A stretch of DNA of 64,000 nucleotides from Solirubrobacter deserti (GCF_003344625.1 NZ_QPKJ02000002.1:248001-312000), one strand, 5' to 3'; counted from the first letter of the stretch, positions 34,332 to 44,971 are shown. Numbers and translations: made by a program. Notes: generated by a model not told the origin, from the letters alone.

Positions 34332-35147
34332 ATGACCACGATTCCTTCCTCTGGGCTCAAGGCCAAGCACGCCGCCATGTGGGCCAGCGGCGACTACCCC
34401 GGGATGGTCGAGACCTTCCTGACGCCGCTCGGCCCGCGGCTCGTCGACGCCATCGCCATTCAGCCCGGCGCCCGCGTGCTGGACGTCGCCGCCGGCACGG
34501 GCAACGCCTCGATCCCGGCCGCCGAGCGCGGCGCGCACGTGACCGCTTCCGACCTCACGCCGGAGCTGCTGGCCGCGGGCGCCGCCCGCACGGACCTGCC
34601 GATCGAGTGGGTGACCGCCGACGCCGAGGCGCTCCCGTTCGAGGACGAGTCCTTCGACGTCGTCATGTCCGCGATCGGCGTCATGTTCGCGCCGCACCAC
34701 CAGGACGCCGCGGACGAGCTCGTGCGCGTGACGCGCGTCGGCGGAACCGTCGGCCTGCTGAGCTGGGCGCCCGACGGCATGCTCGGCGCGCTGTTCCGCA
34801 CCATGGCCCCGTACGCGCCGCCGCCCCCGCCCGGCGCCTCCGCTCCGCCGCTGTGGGGTGGAGAAGGGCATCTGCGCAAGCTGTTCGGCGACCGCGTCGA
34901 GTGGAAGACGATGCGCCGCGAGGTGCTCGAGATCACCTGCTTCGAGCAGGCGCGCGACTACGGCGCGCTGTTCAAGGCCCGCTACGGCCCGACGATCTCG
35001 ATCCGCGCCAACGCCGTCCGCGAGGGCCGCGAGGCCGAGTTCGACGCCGCGCTGGACGCCTTCTGCGACGAGTGGAACCTCGCCGAGCCCGGCGAGCCCG
35101 CCCGCTTCGAGATGGCCTACCTGCTGTCAACCGGGACGCGCGGCTAG
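34332..35147 (+). CDS. Class I SAM-dependent methyltransferase
   Basis: 271 aa, Methyltransf_11 type. Motif I VLDVAAGTGNASIPAAERGA, acidic loop SDLTPELL, DAEALPFEDESFDVVMSAIGVMF. UbiE/COQ5-like, but the substrate cannot be told. Stands alone, 48 bp after the hydrolase; 3' end overlaps the convergent LuxR gene by 21 bp. Confidence 0.88.
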   Translation: MTTIPSSGLKAKHAAMWASGDYPGMVETFLTPLGPRLVDAIAIQPGARVLDVAAGTGNASIPAAERGAHVTASDLTPELLAAGAARTDLPIEWVTADAEALPFEDESFDVVMSAIGVMFAPHHQDAADELVRVTRVGGTVGLLSWAPDGMLGALFRTMAPYAPPPPPGASAPPLWGGEGHLRKLFGDRVEWKTMRREVLEITCFEQARDYGALFKARYGPTISIRANAVREGREAEFDAALDAFCDEWNLAEPGEPARFEMAYLLSTGTRG

Positions 35148-37577
35148 CTCTCTGCGCGACGACACGCCGAGCTTGCCGAGCACGGACGACACGTGATGGT
35201 CGACGGTCTTGGGCGAGATCACGAGCGCTTCGGCGATCTCGGCGTTCGTCGCTCCGGTACGCAGTTGCGCGAGCACCTCGGTCTCGCGCGGGGTGAGCCC
35301 GTCGGCGTGCTCGCGGGCGGCCGCGCGCGGACCGCGCGGGATCTTCTTCACCCCGCGCGCTCGGAGCTCCCGCCGGAAGTGCGCGGCGACGCGCGTGGCA
35401 CCGAGCCGGTCGTAGGTCGCGAGCGCCTCGACGTCGCCCGCCTCGGCGAGTGCGTTGGCGGCGTCGAAGACGTACCCGATCTCCTCCCACGCCGCGGCCG
35501 CCGCGCGCCAGTCGCCGGCGGCCGCGAGCGCGTACGGCGCGGGGTCGTCCGGGTGCGGCGGGATGTCGCGCCCGGCGCGCCGCAGCCAGTGGGCGAGCTC
35601 GGCGCGGCTCCAGTGGTGGTCGCGCGCGTCGGCGAGCGCGTACGTGGTCTCGAGCATCGGCACGCGGTCCTCCAGCGCGCCGTCGAGCCACGCGTGCTCG
35701 GCGAGCGCGGCGACCGTCGGGGCGATGCGCTGCAGCTCGCCGGCCGCGGTCGCGACGCGCCAGGCCTCCTCGAGCGTGGTGCCGGCGTCCGGATCGCCGC
35801 GGCGCGCGCGGATGCGGCCGAGCGTGATCAGCGCGGGGCAGAGGCTCACGCCGCGTTGCTCGCCCAGCGCGAGCGAAGCGCGGGCGTCCGCCTCGGCCGC
35901 GGGCGGGTCGCCGAGGAACAGCCGCACCACCGCGCGCACGCCGAGCGCGTACTGCGCGTAGCCGTCGAGCTCGCGCTCCTGCGCGAACGCGAGCGCGGCG
36001 TCGAGGTCGGCGATCAGGCGCGGATCCCCGCGGCGGCGGGAGAGCGTCGCGGTCGCGCGGTTGATCAGCGCGCGGCAGCGGTTGTCGTCGTCGCGGGTGA
36101 GCTCGATCGCCTCCGCGAGCAGCGCGCGGCCGCGTTCGGTCTCCGGCCCACCGATCAACGCCGTTCCGACGTTGGTGAGCGCGTGCACGACCGTCTCGAC
36201 GTCACCCAGCTCGCGCGCCATCGCGGCGGCGCGCTCGCCGAGGACGATCGAGCGCTCGAGGTCGTCGTGCAGCATCGCCAGTTGCGACTGCGCGCTGAGC
36301 GCCATCGCCAGCTCGCGCGTGGCGCCGAGCGGCTCGAGGATCGCGATCGCCTCGTCGCCCGCCGCGACCGCCTCCTCGCCGCGCCCCGACCACCACAGCA
36401 GGCGCGAGAGCCAGCGCAGGTCGTCGCCGTGCCGGCACGGATCTCCGGCGTGGAGCTCGATCAGGCGCCGGCGCGCCTCGATCCCGCGCTCCGGCCAGCC
36501 GCTCAGGTACGCCTCGACCGCGACGCCCTCCAGCGCCTCCTCGCCCGCGCCCGCCGCGACCGCCGCCTCCCACTGCTCCAGCGCCTGCCGGTGCGCCGCG
36601 CCCGCCGCCCGCGCGGCCGGCGGGGCGAGGCGCAGGATCGCCTCGGCGTCGCCTGTGCGCCGCGCGTGGTGCGCGAGCTGCGCGGGATCGTCGTGGCCGG
36701 CGAACTCGAGCGCCGCCAGCACGCGCCGGTCGAGCACGCGCCGCTCCATCGGCGGCAGGCTGTCCTCGACCGCCCGCCGCGCGAGGTCGTGCCGGAACGC
36801 GAGCGCGTCGCCCTGCATCTGCAGCAGGCCGGCGGCGATGCACTCGTCGATCGCGGCCGCCGGCTCGGCGATCAGCCACAGCTCGGTCGCGCCCGGCACC
36901 ACCGCGCACAGCTCGACCACCGCCCGCGCACGGTCCGACAGCGCGCCGACCCGCAGCTCGACCGCGTCCCGCACGCTCGCGGGCACGCCGTCCCCGCCCG
37001 CCGCGAGCGCCTCGGTGACGAAGAACGGGTTGCCGCCGGTGACCGCGTGCAGGTCGGGCGCGTCGCGGCCGGCGAGGCGCGCGACGGCGGCGGGGGAGAG
37101 GGCGCGCGGCTCGATGCGGGCGGCGGGCAGCGAGGACAACACGCGCCGGACCTCGCGCCGGGCGTCGGGCCGCGCGGTGAGGACGAGGCACCCGGCGCCA
37201 CCGGGCGTGAGGCGGCGGCCGAGCAGCGCGATCACGTCCAGCGTGGCGTCGTCGGCCCAGTGCAGGTCCTCGATCACCAGCAGCGCGGCGTCCTCAAGGG
37301 CGGCGCGGGCGGCGGCGAGCACGTCCTCGCGCGAGCCCTCGGCGACCGCGGTCGCGAACGCGCCGCCGACCTGGCCGGCGACGTCACGCAGCGGGCCGAG
37401 CGGGCGCGGGGTGATGAGCGGGTCGCAGGCGCCCCACAGCGCGTGGCGGCCGTGGGCGACGGACGCGACCAGCGCGGTCTTGCCGATGCCCGCCTCGCCG
37501 AGCACGACGACGACGCCGCCGGACGCGATCGCCGCCTCCAACGTCGCCCGCTCGTCGTCTCGCTCAAGCAGCTCCAA
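35127..37577 (-). CDS. LAL-type AAA ATPase/LuxR transcriptional regulator
   Basis: 816 aa. N-terminal ATPase: Walker A LGEAGIGKTALV (residues ~27-38), Walker B ALLVIEDLHWADDATL. Middle is TPR-like helical. C-terminal LuxR HTH: LTPRETEVLAQLRTGATNAEIAEALVISPKTVDHHVSSVLGKLGV. Large ATP-dependent activators of the MalT/LAL class respond to an inducer. TTG at 37577 begins LELLERDDER, the usual family N-terminus; no good Shine-Dalgarno, so the start is uncertain. Confidence 0.87.
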   Translation of the reverse strand: MELLERDDERATLEAAIASGGVVVVLGEAGIGKTALVASVAHGRHALWGACDPLITPRPLGPLRDVAGQVGGAFATAVAEGSREDVLAAARAALEDAALLVIEDLHWADDATLDVIALLGRRLTPGGAGCLVLTARPDARREVRRVLSSLPAARIEPRALSPAAVARLAGRDAPDLHAVTGGNPFFVTEALAAGGDGVPASVRDAVELRVGALSDRARAVVELCAVVPGATELWLIAEPAAAIDECIAAGLLQMQGDALAFRHDLARRAVEDSLPPMERRVLDRRVLAALEFAGHDDPAQLAHHARRTGDAEAILRLAPPAARAAGAAHRQALEQWEAAVAAGAGEEALEGVAVEAYLSGWPERGIEARRRLIELHAGDPCRHGDDLRWLSRLLWWSGRGEEAVAAGDEAIAILEPLGATRELAMALSAQSQLAMLHDDLERSIVLGERAAAMARELGDVETVVHALTNVGTALIGGPETERGRALLAEAIELTRDDDNRCRALINRATATLSRRRGDPRLIADLDAALAFAQERELDGYAQYALGVRAVVRLFLGDPPAAEADARASLALGEQRGVSLCPALITLGRIRARRGDPDAGTTLEEAWRVATAAGELQRIAPTVAALAEHAWLDGALEDRVPMLETTYALADARDHHWSRAELAHWLRRAGRDIPPHPDDPAPYALAAAGDWRAAAAAWEEIGYVFDAANALAEAGDVEALATYDRLGATRVAAHFRRELRARGVKKIPRGPRAAAREHADGLTPRETEVLAQLRTGATNAEIAEALVISPKTVDHHVSSVLGKLGVSSRRELAARPG

Positions 37578-37588
37578 CGAGCGCGAGC

Positions 37589-38425
37589 CTAACGGTCGCC
37601 GGTCTGCACCAGCAAGACCGCGGCCAGCACGAGCCCGCCGCCGAGCACGCCCGCGAGCCCGATCGTCTCGCCGAACACGACGAAGGCGAGGATCACCGTC
37701 ACCAGCGGCTCGACCGTCGCGAGGATCGCCGAGCGGGTCGGGCCGACGCGCGCCAGCCCGGCGAAGAACAGCGCGATCGCGGCGACCGTCGACACGCCCG
37801 CCAGGCACAGCAGCCACCACCAGCCCGCCACCGTCAACTCGCCGGGCTGGAACTGGCCGACGAGCACGGTGCCGACGGTCAGCGCGCCCGCCGCGCCCGT
37901 GCACACGAGCGCGGCGAGCGTCAGCGGCGACATGCGCTTCGCCACGCTCTCGCTGACGAGGATGTAGCCGCTGTAGACAACGGCCGCGCCGAGCCCGAGC
38001 GCCACGCCGACCGGATCCAGCGCGCCCGCGCCGCCCACCACGAGCACCAACCCGGCGGAGGAGGCGCCGAGCGCGAGCGCGCGCCGTCGCGTCAGCCGCT
38101 CGCGCCCCAGCGCGACCGCCGCCACCGCGACGATGATCGGGAACGTGAACACGAGCAGCGAGAGCACGCCCGCGTCGATCCGCGGCAGCGCCGTGAAGTA
38201 CAGCCCGGCCTGGAGCGCGTAGCCGCCGGCGCCCAGGCCGAGCGCGATCAGCACGTCCCGTCGCGCGGGCAGCGACCGGCCCGCGCCGCCCGCCCAGAAC
38301 AGGCCGGACGCGAACAGGAAGCGCAGCGCGAGCAGCGTGCCCACGGTCGCGCCCTCGGCGTAGGCGAGCTTGCCGAACACGGCCATCGCGCCGAACGTGG
38401 CGCCGGAAGCGAGGCAGAAGAACAT
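37589..38425 (-). CDS. EamA/DMT-family transporter
   Basis: 278 aa with ten predicted transmembrane helices in two five-helix repeats (GAMAVFGKLAYA..., and VYSGYILVSES...). C-terminal GETIGLAGVLGGGLVLAAVLL is typical. Exports small metabolites; substrate unknown. Divergent from the LysR regulator, which may control it. ATG at 38425. Confidence 0.87.
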   Translation of the reverse strand: MFFCLASGATFGAMAVFGKLAYAEGATVGTLLALRFLFASGLFWAGGAGRSLPARRDVLIALGLGAGGYALQAGLYFTALPRIDAGVLSLLVFTFPIIVAVAAVALGRERLTRRRALALGASSAGLVLVVGGAGALDPVGVALGLGAAVVYSGYILVSESVAKRMSPLTLAALVCTGAAGALTVGTVLVGQFQPGELTVAGWWWLLCLAGVSTVAAIALFFAGLARVGPTRSAILATVEPLVTVILAFVVFGETIGLAGVLGGGLVLAAVLLVQTGDR

Positions 38426-38444
38426 GGCTGCACTCTCCCGCGCA

Positions 38445-38486
38445 TACCGGCAAGGATCGACTCCGATTCCTTCACGGGAACCGGTA
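38445..38486. promoter_or_regulatory. Nested dyads between EamA and LysR genes
   Basis: TACCGG (38445-38450) and CCGGTA (38481-38486) are inverted, and enclose TTCC-N6-GGAA (38467-38480). Another TACCG lies at 38494. In a 74-bp divergent gap this is the expected place for the LysR-type regulator site. Inference. Confidence 0.5.
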
Positions 38487-38499
38487 GAGTCGCTACCGA

Positions 38500-39360
38500 A
38501 TGCTGGAGCTGCGCCGCCTCCGCCTCCTGCGCGAGCTGCACGAGCGCGGGACGATCGCCGCCGTCGCCGACGCGCTGCAGTTCACGCCGTCCGCGGTCTC
38601 CCAGCAGCTGGCGATGCTCGAGCGCGAGGCGGGCGTGAAGCTGATCGAGAAGGCGGGCCGCGGCGTCCGGCTCACCGACCCTGGCCTCGTGCTGGCCGAG
38701 CACGCCGACGCGCTGCTCGAACGCGCCGCGCTCGCCGAGGCCGACCTCGCGGCCGCCGCGAACGAGATCGCCGGTCGCGGCCGGATCGCCGCCTTCCAGT
38801 CGGCCGCCTTCAAGCTCGCGCTGCCCGCGATCGCCGAGCTGCGCACCACCGCTCCCCGTCTGCGCTGCGAGCTGATCGAGGCCGAGCCCGAGCACGCGCT
38901 GCCGATGCTCGCCCTCGGCGACCTCGACGTCGTGCTCGGCGACGAGTGGGACCACCACCCGTGGCGCCTGCAGGACAATCTCACCCGCCATCCGCTGCTG
39001 CGCGACCCGCTCATGCTGGTCGGCAGCGACCGCCCGCTCGAGGAGCTCTACGACGCGCACTGGGCCGCGGGTCACCCGGGCATGTCGTGGGAGGAGAGCC
39101 TGCGCCGCGTCTGCCGCGAGCACGGCGGCTTCGACCCCGACATCCGCCACCGCTCCAACGACGCCAACGTCGCGCTCGCGCTCGCCGCCCGCGGCCTCGC
39201 CGTCACGCTCCTCCCGCGCCTCGTGCTGCCGCCGGGAACGCCCGCCACGCCCGTCCCGTTCAGCCGCACGATCTACGCCGTCATCCGCACCACCGACGAG
39301 CGCCGGCCGAGCACCCGGGCCCTGCTCGCCGCCGTTCGTGATCAACTTCCAGCCTCATGA
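38500..39360 (+). CDS. LysR family transcriptional regulator
   Basis: 286 aa. HTH residues 1-60: LRRLRLLRELHERGTIAAVADALQFTPSAVSQQLAMLERE-type, recognised by the TPSAVSQQLAMLEREAG motif. C-terminal substrate-binding domain from ~88. Divergent from EamA. ATGA coupled to the following small membrane protein. Confidence 0.9.
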   Translation: MLELRRLRLLRELHERGTIAAVADALQFTPSAVSQQLAMLEREAGVKLIEKAGRGVRLTDPGLVLAEHADALLERAALAEADLAAAANEIAGRGRIAAFQSAAFKLALPAIAELRTTAPRLRCELIEAEPEHALPMLALGDLDVVLGDEWDHHPWRLQDNLTRHPLLRDPLMLVGSDRPLEELYDAHWAAGHPGMSWEESLRRVCREHGGFDPDIRHRSNDANVALALAARGLAVTLLPRLVLPPGTPATPVPFSRTIYAVIRTTDERRPSTRALLAAVRDQLPAS

Positions 39361-39725
39361 ACCGCGCCGCGCTCGGTCTCTTCTCGTTGCTGCTGCTCTT
39401 CGGCCTGCTGCCGTGGTCGGCCGCCGCGTTCCTGCTGTTGCTGTTCGGCCTGCAGCCGTACGAGTCCGACGGCCTGTGTTACGCCGCCCGCCCGCTGTGG
39501 GCCGGCGGGCAGGCGCTGGTCGCACTTCCCGGTCTGTACATCTCGGGCAAGGCCGCGGTGAGCGGGATGGCGACCGCCGCGCAGGGCCGCCAGGACACCG
39601 GGACCCGCTGGCAATGGCTCGGCTACGGCCTGCTCGCGTTCGGCGTCTGGGTGCTCGTCCTGTTCGCGCTCGAGCCCGAGGGCACGCGTGTCGCGGCCTC
39701 CGAGTGCCGCGACACCGATGACTAG
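39357..39725 (+). CDS. Small membrane protein of unknown function
   Basis: 122 aa, ATG overlapping the LysR stop. Three hydrophobic segments (LGLFSLLLLFGLLPWSAAAF; QALVALPGLYISG; WLGYGLLAFGVWVLVLFAL). Contains Cys in DGLCYAARP. I do not recognise a family. Overlaps the AAA ATPase by 8 bp. Confidence 0.6.
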   Translation: MNRAALGLFSLLLLFGLLPWSAAAFLLLLFGLQPYESDGLCYAARPLWAGGQALVALPGLYISGKAAVSGMATAAQGRQDTGTRWQWLGYGLLAFGVWVLVLFALEPEGTRVAASECRDTDD

Positions 39726-40488
39726 GAGGCGGCGCGACATCCGGCGTTTCGGGCCCGGTCCGTACCTGCACGCGCTCAAGACGACGAACGAGCCGCGCTA
39801 TGAGCAGTACGAGCACCTCTACACGGTGCTCGCGCACGTCGACCAGATGTCGTTCGAGCAGCCCGTCACGCTGCTCGCGGGCGACAACGGCAGCGGCAAG
39901 TCGACGGTGATCGAGGCGTGCGCGGCCGCGATGGGCTTCGACGAGCAGGGCGGCGAGCTCGAGCGGCTCGGGGAGCTGCCCGCCGTGCCGAGCGCGATCT
40001 ACAAGGGGTTCATCGAGCCGGTCGTGGATCGCTGGTCACGCCCGCGGATCGGGTACTTCCTGCGCGCCGAGAGCTTCTTCAACGTCGCCGAGTTCGTGGA
40101 TCGCGAGGGCCAGTACTCGCCCGACCTGTCGCTGTACGGCGACGTCCCGCTGCACCAGCAGTCGCACGGCCAGTCGTTCCTCGCGCTGGCGTCCAACCGC
40201 TTCGGCGGCGAGGGGCTATTCATTCTCGACGAGCCGGAAGCGGCGCTGTCGGTCACGGGCGCGCTCGCCCTCGTCACGGTGATCGCGAACGCGGCCCGCG
40301 CGGGCGCGCAGTTCGTCATCGCGACGCACTCGCCGATCCTGCTCGCCGTGCCCGGCGCGAAGATCTACGAGCTCTCCGAGGACCATCAGTTCGCCGAGAC
40401 CGAGTACGACGACCTCGACGCCGTGCGGCTGATGCGCGGCTTCCTCGACGCGCCCGAGCGTTACCTGCGCGCCGCGCTCGGCGAATAG
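39718..40488 (+). CDS. Stand-alone ABC-type AAA ATPase
   Basis: 256 aa. Walker A LLAGDNGSGKSTVIEACAAAMGF, signature-like SHGQSFLALASNRF, Walker B GLFILDEPEAALSVTG and switch IATHSPILLAVPGA. This is the SMC/ABC-like AAA_21 architecture without a coiled coil. ATG at 39718 with AGGAGG immediately after it, so the true start could be debated; the family N-terminus FGPGPYLHAL fits. No transporter partner or nuclease (OLD/TOPRIM) is beside it. Confidence 0.8.
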   Translation: MTRRRRDIRRFGPGPYLHALKTTNEPRYEQYEHLYTVLAHVDQMSFEQPVTLLAGDNGSGKSTVIEACAAAMGFDEQGGELERLGELPAVPSAIYKGFIEPVVDRWSRPRIGYFLRAESFFNVAEFVDREGQYSPDLSLYGDVPLHQQSHGQSFLALASNRFGGEGLFILDEPEAALSVTGALALVTVIANAARAGAQFVIATHSPILLAVPGAKIYELSEDHQFAETEYDDLDAVRLMRGFLDAPERYLRAALGE

Positions 40489-40517
40489 CGCGAAGCGCTG
40501 CGGGTACGCTCACGAAC

Positions 40518-40952
40518 GTGGGACTCGCGCACGCCTGCCGCGCCCGGCTCGAACTCGGCCCCGCGAATCGCGCGCTCGCGATCGGGGCGCTGACCCTCAA
40601 CGCTGCGCTGGTCGTGCTGGTCGCCGCCGAGGGCGCGACGGCCGGCGACCTCGCGTACGTGCTGGTGCTCGGCTGCCCGCCCGTGGTCCTGCTCGCCCTG
40701 CGCCGGCACCCGCTTGCGTTCCGCTCACTCGCGGGCGGGCTCGGGCTGCTCTACGCGCTCTGGAGCGTCCTCGCGTTCTTCATCGGCGGCATCGTCTACG
40801 CGCCCGCTGCGGCCCTGCTCCTGTGGGCCGCGCTGCTGCCGTGGATGAACCCGGACCAGCGCTGGCACCGCCGCTTGTGGCTGGCGCTCGCCGTGCTCTC
40901 CGCGATGCTGGCGCCTATCGCGGCGCTGTCGCTGCTGTCGCTGACGAGCTGA
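40518..40952 (+). CDS. Hypothetical membrane protein
   Basis: 144 aa with four hydrophobic stretches ([89 protein letters not shown]). GTG at 40518. C-terminus overlaps the convergent aminotransferase by 38 bp. No recognisable family. Confidence 0.55.
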   Translation: MGLAHACRARLELGPANRALAIGALTLNAALVVLVAAEGATAGDLAYVLVLGCPPVVLLALRRHPLAFRSLAGGLGLLYALWSVLAFFIGGIVYAPAAALLLWAALLPWMNPDQRWHRRLWLALAVLSAMLAPIAALSLLSLTS

Positions 40953-42132
40953 GCGCCTCCTCGATCACGCCCGCGAGCCGCTCCGCCGCGACCGCGAGTG
41001 ACCGCTCGTCCAGCGAGCTGAAGGACAGCCGCATCTCGTTCGCGCCGCCGCCGTCGACGTAGAACGGCGCGCCGGGCACGTACGCCACGCCAGCCTCCGT
41101 GGCTGCCGGCCGCAGCGAGCGCGCGTCCAGCCCTTCCGGCATCCGCAGCCAGGTGAACATGCCGCCCGTCGGCTCGCTCCACGCGACCCCCTCGGGCATG
41201 TGACGGCAAAGCGCCGCGGACAGCGCCACCCAGTGCGACTCATACAGCGCGCGGGCGTGGGGGAGCCGCTTGCCGAACAGCCCGGCGCGCCCGTACTCCT
41301 CGACCATGCGCTGCCCCAGCGCGCCCGCGCACTGGTCCGTGCCGCCCTTGGCGGAGCTCAACTGCGCGATCAGCGGGGCCGGCCCGATCGCCCAGCCGAG
41401 CCGCGTGCCCGGGCAGAAGATCTTCGAGAACGTGCCCGCCTGCACGACCACGTCCGGGCCCAGCGACCACAGCGACGGCAGCGACGAGCCGTCGAAGGAG
41501 AGCTCGCGGTAGGCCACGTCCTCCACGATCAGCACGCCGTACGCGCGGCACAGCTCGATCAACGCACGCCGGCGCTCCAGCGACAACGTCCGCCCGGACG
41601 GGTTCTGGAACTCCGGGATCGTATAGAGGAACTTGGGCCGGAAGCCGCGGTCGAGCCGCTCACGCAGCCAGTCGACCTCGAGCCCGTCGCCGTCCATCGG
41701 CACGCCGTGCACCTGCGCGCCGTAGTCGCGGAAGGCCATGATCGCGCCGAGGTACGTGGGGCCTTCGACGGCCACGGGATCGCCCCCGTCGAGCAGCGAG
41801 CGGCACAGCAGGTCCAGGCACTCCATGCCGCCGCTGGTGACCATCAGCTCCTCGTACGCCGGCTCGCGCCCCTGCAAGCGGGCGGTGCGCTCGACCAGGT
41901 ACTCACGGAAGCTCGGGATGCCCGCGCTGGCCGTGTACTGCAACGCGAGCCCGGGTTCGTCGCGCACCAGCCGCGCCGTGATCTCGGTCAGCTCCTCTTG
42001 CGGGAACGCATCCGCGTTCGGGAACCCGCCGGTCATGCCGAGCGTGCCGGGCGGCGGCCCGGCGAGGATGATCGCGAGCTCGGGATCGACTCCCGCCCGC
42101 GCGCGCTGCGAGAAGAGCTGCGACACGTCCAT
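40915..42132 (-). CDS. PLP-dependent class I/II aminotransferase (2-aminoadipate/MocR-catalytic type)
   Basis: 405 aa. [96 protein letters not shown] (PLP lysine) and [10 protein letters not shown] (substrate Arg). Matches LysN-like fold-I aminotransferases; no HTH domain, so an enzyme not a MocR regulator. ATG at 42132. Amino donor unknown. Confidence 0.88.
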   Translation of the reverse strand: MDVSQLFSQRARAGVDPELAIILAGPPPGTLGMTGGFPNADAFPQEELTEITARLVRDEPGLALQYTASAGIPSFREYLVERTARLQGREPAYEELMVTSGGMECLDLLCRSLLDGGDPVAVEGPTYLGAIMAFRDYGAQVHGVPMDGDGLEVDWLRERLDRGFRPKFLYTIPEFQNPSGRTLSLERRRALIELCRAYGVLIVEDVAYRELSFDGSSLPSLWSLGPDVVVQAGTFSKIFCPGTRLGWAIGPAPLIAQLSSAKGGTDQCAGALGQRMVEEYGRAGLFGKRLPHARALYESHWVALSAALCRHMPEGVAWSEPTGGMFTWLRMPEGLDARSLRPAATEAGVAYVPGAPFYVDGGGANEMRLSFSSLDERSLAVAAERLAGVIEEALSSSATAATAPR

Positions 42133-42207
42133 CCTGGAAACGTACCGGGAAGGGCTGCCGCCCTCCCCGAGACCTCCCCGCTCAAACCAGCGTGCCACCC
42201 TGTCCGG

Positions 42208-43701
42208 ATGAGCACCACCGCACTGGAGACGATCAACCACGTCATCGGCGGTGCGCAGACCGCCGGCGCGTCCACGCGCACCAGCCCCGTCTACGACCCG
42301 GCCACGGGCCAGGTGCAGCGCAACGTGCTGCTGGCCGAGCCGCAGGACGTGGACGCCGCCGTGGGCGCCGCGCGCGCCGCGTTCGCGAGCTGGGCGGACA
42401 CGTCCGTCGTGCGCCGCGCGCGCGTCATGTTCGCGTTCCGGGAGCTGCTCGTCGAGCACACGGATGAGCTGGCACGGATGATCGCGGCCGAGCACGGCAA
42501 GACGGTCGAGGACGCCAAGGGCGAGGTCGTGCGCGGGATGGAGGTGGTCGAGTTCGCGTGCGGGATCGCGCAGCTCACCAAGGGCGAGTTCTCCGACCAG
42601 GTGTCGACCGGGATCGACCTGCATTCCTTCCGCCAGCCGTTGGGCGTGTGCGCGGGGATCACGCCGTTCAACTTCCCGATCATGGTGCCGCTGTGGATGC
42701 ACCCGATCGCGATCGCCACGGGCAACACGTTCGTGCTCAAGCCGTCCGAGCGCGACCCGTCCGTCTCCAACCGGGTCGCCGAGCTGTACGCCGAGGCCGG
42801 CCTCCCGGACGGTGTGTTCAACGTCGTGCACGGCGACAAGGTCGCGGTCGACGCGCTGCTCGACCACCCGGACGTGGACGGCGTCTCGTTCGTCGGCTCC
42901 ACGCCGATCGCGCGCTACATCCACGAGCGGGCGTCCAAGAACGGCAAGCGCGTGCAGGCGCTCGGCGGTGCGAAAAATCACGCGATCGTGATGCCGGACG
43001 CCGATCTCGAGTTCGCCTCCGACCAGCTGATCGCCGCGGGCTACGGCTCCGCCGGCCAGCGCTGCATGGCGATCTCCGTCACGGTCGCGGTCGGCGACGC
43101 GGCCGACGAGCTGGTGGAGAAGCTGCGCCAGAAGGCGCTCAACGTGACCGTCGGCCCCGGGCTGGAGCCGACCTCCGAGATGGGCCCGCTCGTCTCCCCG
43201 GAGGCGCGCGACCGCGTCAAGGACTACATCGGCCGCGGCGAGGGCCAAGTGGTCGTCGACGGGCGCGAGCTCAAGGTCGAGGGCGACGGCTTCTTCGTCG
43301 GCCCGACGCTGATCGACAACGTCACCACGGACATGAGCGTCTACCGCGACGAGATCTTCGGCCCCGTGCTCACCGTGCTGCGCGTGGACACGCTCGACGA
43401 GGCGATCGAGCTCATCAACGAGAACAACTACGCCAACGGCGTGGCGATCTTCACATCGTCCGGACAAGCCGCGCGTGAGTTTCAGCGGCGCGTCAAGGTG
43501 GGGATGATCGGCGTCAACGTGCCGATCCCGGTGCCGATGGCGTTCTACAGCTTCGGTGGGTGGAAGGACTCGCTGTTCGGCGACCACCACATCCACGGGC
43601 CCGAGGGCGTGCGTTTCTACACGCGTGGCAAGGTGGTCACGACGCGCTGGCCCGACCAGGCGCCGGACCCCACGCACCTTCACTTCCCGACCGCGTCCTG
43701 A
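42208..43701 (+). CDS. mmsA: Methylmalonate-semialdehyde dehydrogenase (CoA-acylating)
   Basis: 497 aa aldehyde dehydrogenase. [47 protein letters not shown], catalytic Cys in [14 protein letters not shown], and the C-terminal [33 protein letters not shown] are MmsA signatures. Converts methylmalonate or malonate semialdehyde to propionyl- or acetyl-CoA (valine and inositol catabolism). ATG at 42208; divergent from the aminotransferase. Confidence 0.93.
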   Translation: MSTTALETINHVIGGAQTAGASTRTSPVYDPATGQVQRNVLLAEPQDVDAAVGAARAAFASWADTSVVRRARVMFAFRELLVEHTDELARMIAAEHGKTVEDAKGEVVRGMEVVEFACGIAQLTKGEFSDQVSTGIDLHSFRQPLGVCAGITPFNFPIMVPLWMHPIAIATGNTFVLKPSERDPSVSNRVAELYAEAGLPDGVFNVVHGDKVAVDALLDHPDVDGVSFVGSTPIARYIHERASKNGKRVQALGGAKNHAIVMPDADLEFASDQLIAAGYGSAGQRCMAISVTVAVGDAADELVEKLRQKALNVTVGPGLEPTSEMGPLVSPEARDRVKDYIGRGEGQVVVDGRELKVEGDGFFVGPTLIDNVTTDMSVYRDEIFGPVLTVLRVDTLDEAIELINENNYANGVAIFTSSGQAAREFQRRVKVGMIGVNVPIPVPMAFYSFGGWKDSLFGDHHIHGPEGVRFYTRGKVVTTRWPDQAPDPTHLHFPTAS

Positions 43702-43747
43702 TATTAGTTCGGCCGTCAGACGAATGCCCAGGCAGGAGGAACCCCGG

Positions 43748-44935
43748 TTGTCCACCATCGAAGAGCCGCGCAGCGCCAACGTCCAGGAAGGCCAGACCGG
43801 CCACCGGTTCACGTTCGGCCTGTGGACGGTGGGGAACCCCGGCCGCGACCCGTTCGGCGGCCCGACGCGCGCCGAGGTCGACCCCGTCGACTCGGTCCAC
43901 AAGTTGGCGGAGCTCGGCGCCTGGGGCGTCTCCCTGCACGACGACGACCTGATCCCGATGGGGTCGTCCGACGCCGAGAAGGAGAAGATCGTCGCGCGCT
44001 TCAAGGACGCGCTCGATCAGACCGGCATGGGCGTCGGCATGGCCACGACGAACCTGTTCGGCCACCCGGCGTTCAAGGACGGCGCGTTCACGTCCAACGA
44101 CCGCGGCATCCGCCGCGCCGCCATCGGCAAGGCGATGCGCTTCATCGACGTCGCCGCCCAGCTCAACGCCGAGGTCTACGTCTTCTGGGGCGGCCGCGAG
44201 GGCACCGAGGTCGGCGTCGCCAAGGACCCGCGCGACGCGCTCGAGCGCTACCGCGAGGCGATCAACCTCCTCAGCCACTACGTCAAGGACCAGGGCTACG
44301 ACCTGCGGTTCGCGATGGAGCCCAAGCCCAACGAGCCGCGCGGCGACATCTTCCTGCCGACCGTCGGCCACGCGCTGCACTTCATCGAGACACTCGACCA
44401 CCCGGAGATGGTGGGCGTGAACCCGGAGTTCGCGCACGAGACGATGGCCGGCCTGAGCTTCCACCACGCCATCGGCCACGCGCTGTGGGCGAACAAGCTC
44501 TTCCACATCGACCTCAACTCGCAGCGCATCGGCCGCTACGACCAGGACTTCCGCTTCGGCGCCGAGGACCTCAAGGAGACGTTCCTGCTCGTGCGCCTGC
44601 TCGAGCGCGCGGGCTACAGCGGCCCGCTGCACTTCGACGCGCACTCCTACCGCAACGAGAACGCCGAGGGCGTGTGGGACTTCGCGTCCGGCTGCATGGC
44701 GACCTACCGCGCCCTGGCCGAGAAGGCCGCGCACTTCGACTCGCTGCCCGAGGTCCAGGAGGCGCTCGAGGGCGCGTCCCAGCCCGAGCTGGCCGTCAGC
44801 AGCGCCGGCGGCGACAGCGCCGACACGCTCAAGGCCGAGGCGACGTGGGAGAACCTCGACCAGCTCGCCACCCGCGGCTTCTACAACGAGAAGCTCGACC
44901 AGATCCTGGTCGAAGTGCTCCTCGGCGTGCGCTGA
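43748..44935 (+). CDS. xylA: Xylose isomerase
   Basis: 395 aa, class I actinobacterial type. [27 protein letters not shown] (active His), [28 protein letters not shown] (metal Glu/Lys), HIDLNSQR and [11 protein letters not shown]. Interconverts D-xylose/D-xylulose. TTG at 43748 chosen: AGGAGG lies 8 nt upstream and the protein then starts STIEEPRS; an ATG at 43724 would put the Shine-Dalgarno inside the gene. No xylulokinase beside it; neighbours mmsA upstream on the same strand with a 46-bp gap. Confidence 0.93.
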   Translation: MSTIEEPRSANVQEGQTGHRFTFGLWTVGNPGRDPFGGPTRAEVDPVDSVHKLAELGAWGVSLHDDDLIPMGSSDAEKEKIVARFKDALDQTGMGVGMATTNLFGHPAFKDGAFTSNDRGIRRAAIGKAMRFIDVAAQLNAEVYVFWGGREGTEVGVAKDPRDALERYREAINLLSHYVKDQGYDLRFAMEPKPNEPRGDIFLPTVGHALHFIETLDHPEMVGVNPEFAHETMAGLSFHHAIGHALWANKLFHIDLNSQRIGRYDQDFRFGAEDLKETFLLVRLLERAGYSGPLHFDAHSYRNENAEGVWDFASGCMATYRALAEKAAHFDSLPEVQEALEGASQPELAVSSAGGDSADTLKAEATWENLDQLATRGFYNEKLDQILVEVLLGVR

Positions 44936-44946
44936 TCGCTCCGCCC

Positions 44947-44971
44947 ATCGCGCCGGGACCTCCGGCGCGAT
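44947..44971 (+). terminator. Strong hairpin after xylA
   Basis: ATCGCGCCGG-GACCT-CCGGCGCGAT: perfect 10-bp stem, 5-nt loop, 12 nt past the xylA stop, no T-tract. Typical of high-GC terminators. The rest of the gap to 45144 shows nothing else I can name. Confidence 0.65.

Noticed and set aside
40915..44004. 1029-residue minus-strand frame over mmsA
   Set aside because: Only its last 405 residues (the aminotransferase) carry motifs; the rest mirrors mmsA codons.
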